Positions 57,201 through 64,000 of a stretch of 64,000 bases of DNA are shown here, piece by piece; positions within the stretch are counted from its first letter, which is position 1; the number at the start of each line of letters is the position of its first letter. Source of the DNA: Bacteroidales bacterium (GTDB lineage Bacteria; Bacteroidota; Bacteroidia; Bacteroidales; F082). A program made the translations under genes and the position numbers. The notes below the pieces were generated by a model that did not search any database, had not been told where the DNA came from, and saw only the letters and a program-made list of their open reading frames with translations. The DNA lies in assembly GCA_028277395.1 (NCBI GenBank), contig JANQGJ010000010.1, positions 48,297-112,296 on the forward strand, in the 5' to 3' direction.

Positions 57201-57378
57201 ATATTTATATTCAGTCTTAATTCGTATAAGTTTTATAGTTTTGTAACTGATTAAAATAATTTGAATACAAAAATTGGTTGAGATAACTTTTAATGCTTTC
57301 ATTATCATTGACAACACGCTCCAAAGTAACTAATTCAGTAGTGTGGTAGTAGATTTCAGGCTATGATTTTAACAAAAA

Positions 57379-57972
57379 ATGACTTTTAAAGAGATAAAAA
57401 AAATACTAGGTAACAAAACGGTTGGCATAGCAGGATGTGGCGGATTAGGGTCCAATTGTGCTGTAGCTCTTGCCAGGGTCGGGGTTGGCAGATTGATCAT
57501 TGCTGATTTTGATATTATTGAAGAATCCAATTTAAATCGTCAGTATTATTTTTATGATCAGATTGGAAAATATAAGGCAACAACTTTGAAGAATAATATC
57601 CGGTTAATAAATCCTTATATTAATGTTGAATCCCATGTTCAGGAATTGAATTCTGAGAATATTCCGGATTTGTTCAATTGCTGCGATGTAATTGTAGAAG
57701 CTTTTGACAAAGCTGAAATGAAATTAATGATAATCGAAACAGTTTATGATGAAATGCCGGAAATGCCACTTGTAACAGGGCTTGGGATGGCAGGATGGGG
57801 AAACAGCAATATTCTCCGTTGCCGAAAATCCGACAAATTATATATTTGTGGAGACGAAATCAATGAAGTATCTGAAGTATTGCCTCCTCTTGCTCCCCGT
57901 GTTGGGATCGTGGCCAATATGCAGGCTAACACAGTACTTGAAATTCTATTAAATAAAGGAGAAAGATTATGA
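57379..57972 (+). CDS. ThiF/MoeB-family adenylyltransferase, short form
   Basis: An E1-like enzyme that adenylylates the C-terminal glycine of a ThiS/MoaD-type sulfur carrier. The ATP-binding motif GIAGCGGLGSNCA (about 15-28), DFDIIEESNLNRQ and EAFDKAEMK are the family core. The usual zinc CxxC pairs are not clear in this 197-residue form. Its stop overlaps the start of the sulfur-carrier gene by 4 bp (ATGA). Divergence from the AOR gene across a ModE-like repeat suggests it supplies sulfur for the tungstopterin, as MoeB-like genes near other bacterial AORs are thought to. A thiamine role is the alternative, but no thi genes are nearby. Confidence 0.85.
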   Translation: MTFKEIKKILGNKTVGIAGCGGLGSNCAVALARVGVGRLIIADFDIIEESNLNRQYYFYDQIGKYKATTLKNNIRLINPYINVESHVQELNSENIPDLFNCCDVIVEAFDKAEMKLMIIETVYDEMPEMPLVTGLGMAGWGNSNILRCRKSDKLYICGDEINEVSEVLPPLAPRVGIVANMQANTVLEILLNKGERL

Positions 57973-58172
57973 AGATCAAACTAAATAACAGGGACGAATC
58001 CTTTGACAGTGACAACCTTACAATTTCCGAATTACTTAAATTTAAGAATTTTACTTTTAAAATGATGATCATTAAAGTCAATGGCAATCTGGTAAAGAAA
58101 TCACAGTATTCAACTACCGTAGTTATTGATGGTGATGATGTACAGGTATTACATATGATTAGCGGGGGCTGA
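57969..58172 (+). CDS. ThiS/MoaD-type sulfur carrier protein
   Basis: A 67-residue ubiquitin-like protein starting MKIKLNNRDESF, with the VNGNLVKKSQYSTTVV middle and the functional C-terminal Gly-Gly (MISGG). It overlaps the ThiF gene by 4 bp and is surely its partner. By sequence it is closer to ThiS; the context favours molybdopterin or tungstopterin sulfur supply. MoaE, which would pair with a MoaD, is not in the window. Confidence 0.85.
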   Translation: MKIKLNNRDESFDSDNLTISELLKFKNFTFKMMIIKVNGNLVKKSQYSTTVVIDGDDVQVLHMISGG

Positions 58173-58669
58173 TAAAATTATTGAATGAGTTAATACAGCT
58201 TTAACTATCATATTAGCAAACATTTTAATTGTTTTTACCACATTGGTACAAAAATACATCGCTGAGGATCATAAAGTTTTATCACAGGAATCAGTACATT
58301 TTAATAATTGCAGGCATACTAAACAGACCCTGTCAGCAACCAAAAAAGAAGCGGTTGCATTTACTCAACCGCTTCTCTAATTAATTAACTATTTACTAAG
58401 ATAACAGCTTCAGGCAATTTAATGTTTAGTCACACCTGAAGTGCTAAACCTTGATTTATGCAAATGTCCTCAATATTAACATCTGCTTTTTTTATTCATT
58501 GTGTTTACTGTTTTATAGTTACTACAATTAAATTTTCCGTGATTAGTAAAAAAATAGTAATTACATTTTTGACAGCGAACAAATATAATAAAATTTATTA
58601 AAATTGAAACTTTTTTTGCATTTTATATAATAAAAATTATAGGATGACGTTGTGTCAGCTTGCAAACTA
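58173..58669. other. 497-bp intergenic region between thiS and the PKD protein gene
   Basis: The two flanking genes converge. I see no coding frame here. It holds one strong hairpin/terminator at 58342-58376; the 300 bp between that and the PKD gene stop show nothing else. Confidence 0.6.
58342..58376 (-). terminator. Terminator between convergent thiS and PKD genes
   Basis: AGAAGCGGTTG and CAACCGCTTCT form a perfect 11-bp stem around an 8-nt loop. The minus strand continues with TTTTTT; the plus strand has no T run, so it acts mainly on the minus strand. Confidence 0.8.
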
Positions 58670-60985
58670 TTAATATACACCCAATTTTACAGTTGAAACT
58701 AAGCCTGATCCTGAAGCTATTTTTACAAAATATGTCCCGGCATCAAGATTTTCGATATTCAGGGTATAAAGATCACTACCTGACACTACATTTTCTTTTA
58801 TTACCTCATTACCAAATATATTAAATACTGCTATATCATAAAAATGAATATCACTGTCTCCAAACTCGATAACTACATATCCATTTGCAGGATTTGGGAA
58901 AACCTTTAACTTTTGAGATATTGTTTCATCAATGTTAGTACAGTCATCAATAACAATTTCCAATACATCGGATAACCCATTACACATAGCTGATGAAACT
59001 TCTTCAACCTGAATGCTTCCGTTTCCAATGGTATTCCATAGTACTGTTATTTCTGATGTTGTATTTGATGGTGACACGATTTCACCTCCTTCAACTGTCC
59101 AATTATATGTACTTCCGTTATTATCAGTTGTTGAATAAACATATTCAAAATCTTCACAAACCAGGGTATCTCCAAATACTTCAGGTAATGGATTTTCGTT
59201 CACAGAAACTTCAAGCCCGTCAGATACTGTTCCATCTCCGCAATCGTTGGTACTATAAACTGTTATGTCTGCCATTCCTGCATATGATTCTGACCATATT
59301 ATTGTAATGGTTTCACCCGATCCGGTAATTTCGCCGGCATATGAAGGATCAATTGTCCATATAAGTGAACCGGTACCGGTTACAGGTTGTGTGCTGTATT
59401 CATAGCTTTCCCCTGCGCAAACCCCGGTTTCTCCGGTTGGTTGAGTTGCAGCTTCAGGTAACTCATCAATTGAAATATATGCTTCTCCATACATATCTGT
59501 TGAACAAATTGATGCCATACCAACAACCGTATGGATTCCTTCTCCGGTTTGATAACCAAAACTTATTGGACTACCGGTTCCGGACACTATAGTTCCTGTT
59601 GAAACGCCTTCCAGAAACAATTCATAATCAACTCCTGTTTCCGATCCGTCAAGTGTTAATTCAAGACCTGCTCCACCTTCACAATAACTACCTCCCCCGG
59701 TCAAAAAGAACGGGTATGGTGTAATATTGATCATACCGCTTAGCTCCTGCGACCAAACTCCTGTTCCGCAACTATTTGACGCCTGTACTTTTATTGTATA
59801 TGATCCTGAAAAGTCTGTTGCTGCATCAAATTCAGCAGTAGTTGTGGATCCTGTTATTGTACCGGCATCAACCGGCAAAACTTCCCAGAGGTATGTATCA
59901 GCCATGGGTACAGCAACAGTTGTATATGTTGCATCGTCACCTCCGCATAATTCTATCGGACCAACTGGTTGATCGGGTTGTCCGGGGATATCATTAACTG
60001 TGATCATATCCGGAATACTTAGTGTCTCATTAGATGTACCGTCTGAAACTTCAAGTGTTACATCATATGTTCCTGTTGTATTATAGGTAACAACAGGATT
60101 TTGATCTGTTGATGTTGGTGGTGTACCTCCTTCAAAAGTCCATAACCATGATGTTGCTCCCGTTGACTGATCTGTATAATTTACCTGCCCACCGGTGCAA
60201 ACATTTGTTACATCTGAAGAAAAATCGACAGATAATGGTAAAGTCCCGGGAATTGCAATAGTTCCGCACCAAACACCAATATCACCCAATGAAGCTGAAG
60301 CACCTGTTGTAAGGTCAATGGTTCTTAATGTGTTCACCCATGTGATAGAGTTATAGTTTGTCATATACATGGTTTGATTTGCAAGACAAAAATCCAGTCC
60401 CTGACCCATACCCGCAACACCAACACCAATATTTGCAATATATGAAACAGAGCCATCAGTTTTATCAATTGAATATAGCTGACCATCTCCGCCACTGTTT
60501 ATTCCATACATCTGACCTGTTCCATCAATAGCAATACACGCGATTGCTGTTGCAATTGACTGAGTGCCAACCAAAGTGTATGATCCGTCGGATATATCAA
60601 TAATATGTAATGAACACTCCCCTGCTGCTATTCCCCATGAGCTTAATCCGTACATTATTCCACTTTCTTCATCATATGCCATACCTGTCCACACATGGTT
60701 AGCGGGTGGTGTTATGCTACCTATCAAGGTTGTTGTTGCGTTAACTGTATCAATTTGATAGAAATTATTATCCCCTGCATTGATGGCGTACAATATCCCG
60801 TTTGGACCCAGGTCACTTGCACTGAAGGCATCCATTGTATTCCCTATCAGGGTCTTGTTAGCATTCGAAAGATCAATCCGGCTAAACGGTCCTCCTCCAA
60901 TGTATTCCATCACAAATCCGTTTTGAGAAACTGCAATTGATGATAACATCACCATACCCAGTAAAATAGTCAATAATTTTTTCAT
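58670..60985 (-). CDS. Secreted PKD-domain protein with T9SS sorting domain
   Basis: The 771-residue protein has a signal peptide (to AVSQN, about 20) and an N-terminal region of propeller-like repeats (about 25-245; GMAYDEESGIMYGL, CIAIDGTGQMYGI). A PKD domain follows (about 250-335; WTFEGGTPPTSTDQNPVVTY), then several further Ig/PKD-like modules, and a T9SS type A sorting domain ends it (about 690-771; VFPNPANGYVVIEF, GTYFVKIASG). It is likely displayed on the cell surface; such proteins often bind polysaccharide or mediate adhesion, but no catalytic motif is seen. Confidence 0.82.
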   Translation of the reverse strand: MKKLLTILLGMVMLSSIAVSQNGFVMEYIGGGPFSRIDLSNANKTLIGNTMDAFSASDLGPNGILYAINAGDNNFYQIDTVNATTTLIGSITPPANHVWTGMAYDEESGIMYGLSSWGIAAGECSLHIIDISDGSYTLVGTQSIATAIACIAIDGTGQMYGINSGGDGQLYSIDKTDGSVSYIANIGVGVAGMGQGLDFCLANQTMYMTNYNSITWVNTLRTIDLTTGASASLGDIGVWCGTIAIPGTLPLSVDFSSDVTNVCTGGQVNYTDQSTGATSWLWTFEGGTPPTSTDQNPVVTYNTTGTYDVTLEVSDGTSNETLSIPDMITVNDIPGQPDQPVGPIELCGGDDATYTTVAVPMADTYLWEVLPVDAGTITGSTTTAEFDAATDFSGSYTIKVQASNSCGTGVWSQELSGMINITPYPFFLTGGGSYCEGGAGLELTLDGSETGVDYELFLEGVSTGTIVSGTGSPISFGYQTGEGIHTVVGMASICSTDMYGEAYISIDELPEAATQPTGETGVCAGESYEYSTQPVTGTGSLIWTIDPSYAGEITGSGETITIIWSESYAGMADITVYSTNDCGDGTVSDGLEVSVNENPLPEVFGDTLVCEDFEYVYSTTDNNGSTYNWTVEGGEIVSPSNTTSEITVLWNTIGNGSIQVEEVSSAMCNGLSDVLEIVIDDCTNIDETISQKLKVFPNPANGYVVIEFGDSDIHFYDIAVFNIFGNEVIKENVVSGSDLYTLNIENLDAGTYFVKIASGSGLVSTVKLGVY

Positions 60986-61443
60986 TTTCGTAATTTTATT
61001 AGTTTATAATTCATCGAGGATTTTGTTGAATGCAAATAAAACTCCACCCGTTTGTTTCTGTAGTGTTATGCTCATTACTTTTGATATATATATGCCCTAC
61101 AAAATAACTACAACAATATTTATATTGCTCACAATGTGCACTTTAAACCAATAATGACATTAAAGTTTAATTCAAGAAAGGAGATAATGTCAGTGGGAAT
61201 TGGCAAGGTTTTTATAAATAAACAATAAAATTACAGCATCAACCCTGTAATTGAAATTCAGAAATATCATGTTTTCAGAACATAGTTCCTGATCCTGACA
61301 AATGTATAAACTGAAAAATTTGTTGATCTTTATCTCTGAAATTTAAGGTAGAAAATATTGATCTGCCATTAGAGATAAATTGAGAAGTTTTGAAAATTTG
61401 ATACTGAGACCTGGTGAATTATTAATAAAACCGAAACAAGCAC
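60986..61443. other. 458-bp intergenic region
   Basis: This AT-rich stretch lies upstream of the PKD gene and downstream of the small lipoprotein gene, both on the minus strand. I see no coding frame, strong hairpin or consensus promoter in it. Confidence 0.5.
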
Positions 61444-61671
61444 CTAGTTACTCAATGGTTTTTCGTGACCAAGAATTGTTTTACGTTTCCCGCTTACTAC
61501 GTATTTTTTACGTACCGGATGACTTTTTCTGGCAACAGGATCATATGATGTAGAACTGCGTTTCGGGTCATTTCTATAACTAAATCCATGATTCTTTTTA
61601 GAACAGGAAGCGCCTGACAGGGCAAAAGAAACAGTTAAAACAATAAATAATATCTTATATAAGGCTTTCAT
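61444..61671 (-). CDS. Small basic lipoprotein
   Basis: The start is taken at 61671 (MKALYKILFIVL), giving a 75-residue protein with a lipoprotein signal ending in LSGASC (lipid-carrying Cys23). The remaining 50 residues are Lys/Arg/Ser-rich. The upstream extension to 61728 lacks a signal character. A minus-strand TATATTTG box (61710-61703) lies 32 bp before this ATG. No family is recognised. Confidence 0.6.
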   Translation of the reverse strand: MKALYKILFIVLTVSFALSGASCSKKNHGFSYRNDPKRSSTSYDPVARKSHPVRKKYVVSGKRKTILGHEKPLSN

Positions 61672-61824
61672 GCTCAATATAGATTTTGGTTCATTTGGTC
61701 GCCAAATATACATATTAAATCTTAACAAATGCTTAATTCATTTTTCATATTGAAATAATATGAATTAAAAAATAATAACCAGGACAATCCAAAGGATAAC
61801 AATACTTAAAATACAGAGGACAAA

Positions 61825-63909
61825 CTACTGATCGATCTTTACCAGGCTTATTGCCAAACCTCCTCCTGGTGCCAGATCAAAAGTAGTTTTCATGTCATTT
61901 GTAATAACAGTTTCTTCAATTGAAATGCTGGTCGGGTTTGTATCCCAATGTGCATCATTTCCATCGCGATATATAGCTGCTCTGTATTTTGAATCAGGAT
62001 CAAGAAAGTTAAAGTCTATTTCTATTACCCTGCTGTTTTCATCAGTTATACTACCTACAAACCAGTTCCCTGTATCCCTTTCTTCCCGTGCTATGGTAAC
62101 ATATTCACCAATCTCACCATTTAGCACTTTTGTTTGTTCCCAGTCAACTCCAACATCTGCTATAAACTGAAATGCCGGATTTCCTTCGTAATTTTCCGGA
62201 AGATCACATGCCATTTGAACGGGACTGTATATTACGACATACAATGCCAGTTGATGTGCAAGTGTTGTATTTACCTGGTTGTTTTCTTTGGTTGGTAATT
62301 TTATATCAAACACTCCGGGAGTGAAGTCAATCGGTCCGGCAAGCATCCGTGTAAATGCAACTATTGACAAGTGCTCGGGAGGATTGCCACCATCCATTGC
62401 CCAGGCATTGAATTCCTGACCACGAAGTCCTTCACGTGAAAGAGCATTTGGTAATGTTCTTCTTATTCCGGTTGCCTTAATTGGTTCGTGAGCTACAATT
62501 GCAACATTGTATTTTGCTGCTGTTTCAAGTGCTCTACGATAATGATTTACCATCCATTGCCCGTGATGATACTCTCCTTTGGGTATGATCTTACCAACGT
62601 ATCCGGTTTTAACAGTGTTCATTCCATATTTATTCATGAGAGCAAATGCGGTATCCATCTGCTGATCATATGTCCGTGGTGCAGCTGATGTTTCATGATG
62701 CATTATAATATTAACACCTTTACTTTTGGCATAAGATACCACACTATCCATATCATAATCAGGATAAGGTGTTACAAAATCAAATACACCTTCCCTGTCC
62801 TCAAATCCTATCCAATGTTCCCAGCCTGTGTTCCAGCCCTCAATCAAAAGTCCTGTTATACCATTTTCAGATGCAAAGTCGATAAACTTTATTGCATTTT
62901 CAGTTGTTGCACCATGTTTACCACTTTTCACATCCCAGCTCCTGGTACCAATATGCATTTCCCACCAGATTCCCATGTATTTTTGTGGAACTATCCAGCT
63001 AACATCTCCAAGTTTATTTGGCTCATTCAGGTTTACAATCAAATTGGATTCGATCAAACCTCCGGCATTTTCACTTATCTGAACAGTCCGCCATGGTGTT
63101 GTGAAAGGAAGTGCCCTTTTAACCTTGTAGCCCAATCTGTCAGAACCAACAAGGTCCGAGGTCATCAACAGATTATCTTTATCAATTTTAAGTGTCATCC
63201 CTGCATAGCCAGTTAGATTTGCTTCATGAAAACTCAGGTAAATACCTTCTTTGGTTTTCATTGTAACAGGCGTATTTACTGCATTCTCGGGAATATAAGT
63301 CTGGGCAAGCCCATAGTGGTTTCGTTTCGAAACAGCATCTATTTCAGTAAAACCAGTTGTATTGTAAAGATGCTCATAAATATCCCAGTCACCGGGAATC
63401 CACCAGCAGGTATGATCACCGGTAAGGTTAAATTCAGTATTCTCATTCATTATTATTACACTATCAACTCCCGTTTGTTTTAGCAACTCATACCGGAATC
63501 CTATTCCATCATCATATACCCTGAACTGTACATTAAAACTCCTTCCTTCTTCAGAATTTTCTTTGAGTTTTACAATGAGTTCATTATAGTTGTTTGCAAC
63601 TATACGCTGTTCACCCCAGGGCATTTCCCACTCTTCGCTAAAGCCGGAATTTTCGACACCAATGATCCTCAGATTTCCTTTTAAGGGTAACTGACCTTTA
63701 AAATCAAAACTAAACCCCGAAGTATCAATTACGATACTATTATTGTATGAAACAGTATATGCGGCTGACCCGTCAGATAACAGAAAAAAGTCAACAAAAA
63801 CGTTTTTTGAAGGAGATAGTACAGTTGCTTTCTTATATCCATGCTGACAACATCCTGTAGTACTTATAACTATTACCGATACAATTATAAACTTAACAAT
63901 GCTTTTCAT
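61825..63909 (-). CDS. Glycoside hydrolase family 97 alpha-glucosidase (SusB-like, inverting)
   Basis: A lipoprotein signal (ISTTGC, Cys19) indicates envelope attachment. The N-terminal beta-sandwich (about 25-290), the central barrel and a short C-terminal sheet follow GH97 order. Three Glu residues lie at MHHETS (Glu406), AHEPIKATG (Glu475) and RGQEFNAW (Glu499). Their spacing of 69 and 24 equals that of the SusB residues Glu439, Glu508 and Glu532 as I recall them, which marks the inverting alpha-glucoside branch over the retaining alpha-galactosidase branch. No SusC/SusD pair is in the window. It presumably trims glucans in the periplasm. Confidence 0.9.
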   Translation of the reverse strand: MKSIVKFIIVSVIVISTTGCCQHGYKKATVLSPSKNVFVDFFLLSDGSAAYTVSYNNSIVIDTSGFSFDFKGQLPLKGNLRIIGVENSGFSEEWEMPWGEQRIVANNYNELIVKLKENSEEGRSFNVQFRVYDDGIGFRYELLKQTGVDSVIIMNENTEFNLTGDHTCWWIPGDWDIYEHLYNTTGFTEIDAVSKRNHYGLAQTYIPENAVNTPVTMKTKEGIYLSFHEANLTGYAGMTLKIDKDNLLMTSDLVGSDRLGYKVKRALPFTTPWRTVQISENAGGLIESNLIVNLNEPNKLGDVSWIVPQKYMGIWWEMHIGTRSWDVKSGKHGATTENAIKFIDFASENGITGLLIEGWNTGWEHWIGFEDREGVFDFVTPYPDYDMDSVVSYAKSKGVNIIMHHETSAAPRTYDQQMDTAFALMNKYGMNTVKTGYVGKIIPKGEYHHGQWMVNHYRRALETAAKYNVAIVAHEPIKATGIRRTLPNALSREGLRGQEFNAWAMDGGNPPEHLSIVAFTRMLAGPIDFTPGVFDIKLPTKENNQVNTTLAHQLALYVVIYSPVQMACDLPENYEGNPAFQFIADVGVDWEQTKVLNGEIGEYVTIAREERDTGNWFVGSITDENSRVIEIDFNFLDPDSKYRAAIYRDGNDAHWDTNPTSISIEETVITNDMKTTFDLAPGGGLAISLVKIDQ

Positions 63910-64000
63910 GTGTTTATAATTTTTTATTTTATTGATAATGAATTAAATAAAAAATTCTCGCACCCATGGTACCACTCCGATAAATCTCCGCTTTCGCAAA

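Noticed and set aside
57298..57378. Possible Moco/tungsten-cofactor riboswitch in the thiF leader
   Set aside because: Only short ACAC/GTGT pairing is visible and the GC-rich multi-stem layout of that riboswitch class is absent.
61744..61764. Inverted repeat TTCATATT/AATATGAA after the GH97 gene
   Set aside because: The stem is pure AT except two pairs and no T run follows on the minus strand, so I would not call it a terminator.
62695..63216. Plus-strand open frame of 173 codons inside the GH97 gene
   Set aside because: Antisense to a well-supported enzyme; its composition (Cys, His, Ile, Phe rich) is typical of shadow frames.
63929..64000. Possible 3' end of a minus-strand gene running off the window
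   Set aside because: Only 23 codons are available and no family could be recognised. The higher GC after about 63955 hints at another element, but the support is too weak to annotate it.

Overview
The window is a chromosomal segment of an AT-rich member of the Bacteroidota, most likely an anaerobic or facultative marine/gut-type Bacteroidales or Marinilabiliales relative. Four proteins end in Por/type IX secretion (T9SS) sorting domains. Promoters fit the Bacteroidetes TTTG / TAnnTTTG pattern. There is a SusB-type GH97 enzyme, a TonB receptor, and the conserved rpmG-DUF4295-ftsY group. An aldehyde:ferredoxin oxidoreductase and a methylmalonyl-CoA decarboxylase point to anaerobic metabolism. 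I see no rRNA, tRNA, insertion sequence, prophage or CRISPR array.

Layout. 1-10.7 kb: the 3' part of an OmpA-family envelope gene that ends in a retropepsin-like domain, purM, then a secreted-protease cluster (papain-like T9SS protein, a frameshifted metallopeptidase, and a convergent gingipain-type C25 peptidase). 10.7-15.2 kb: an epimerase-like protein, YccF, aroB-aroA and a LutA-like protein. 15.2-25 kb: two TlpA-like envelope thioredoxins flanking scpB, coaD, and tsaD abutting a TamB-like gene. 25-38 kb: AddA-type helicase-nuclease, tricorn-like S41 protease, DUF922 protein, hydrolase, DEAD-box helicase, OsmC, a long KamA-family radical SAM enzyme, a thioesterase and a MORN-repeat protein. 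38-45 kb (minus strand): rimO, ftsY, DUF4295, rpmG, marC, ftcD.

45.2-58.2 kb is the most coherent and most interesting part: a molybdenum/tungsten island. It encodes a MOSC-MoaB fusion, MoaC, an unusually short MoaA, MoeA, a T9SS-sorted protein, a TonB-dependent receptor, a lipoprotein, an ECF-S-like membrane protein, a bacterial TiaS-like IDDTD protein, a one-domain ModE regulator, PpnP, a tungsten-type aldehyde oxidoreductase, and a divergent ThiF-ThiS pair. Three inverted repeats resembling the ModE operator (CG(A/T)TATG-type half-sites separated by 6 bp) lie before the lipoprotein-TonB operon, before modE itself, and in the AOR/thiF divergent region. I infer a ModE-controlled regulon that couples a candidate outer-membrane tungstate/molybdate uptake system to cofactor synthesis and its client enzyme. 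No ABC-type molybdate or tungstate transporter and no MoaE is present in the window.

58.2-64 kb: a PKD-containing T9SS protein, a small lipoprotein and the GH97 alpha-glucosidase. Functions come from motif reading and family knowledge only; no database search was run.
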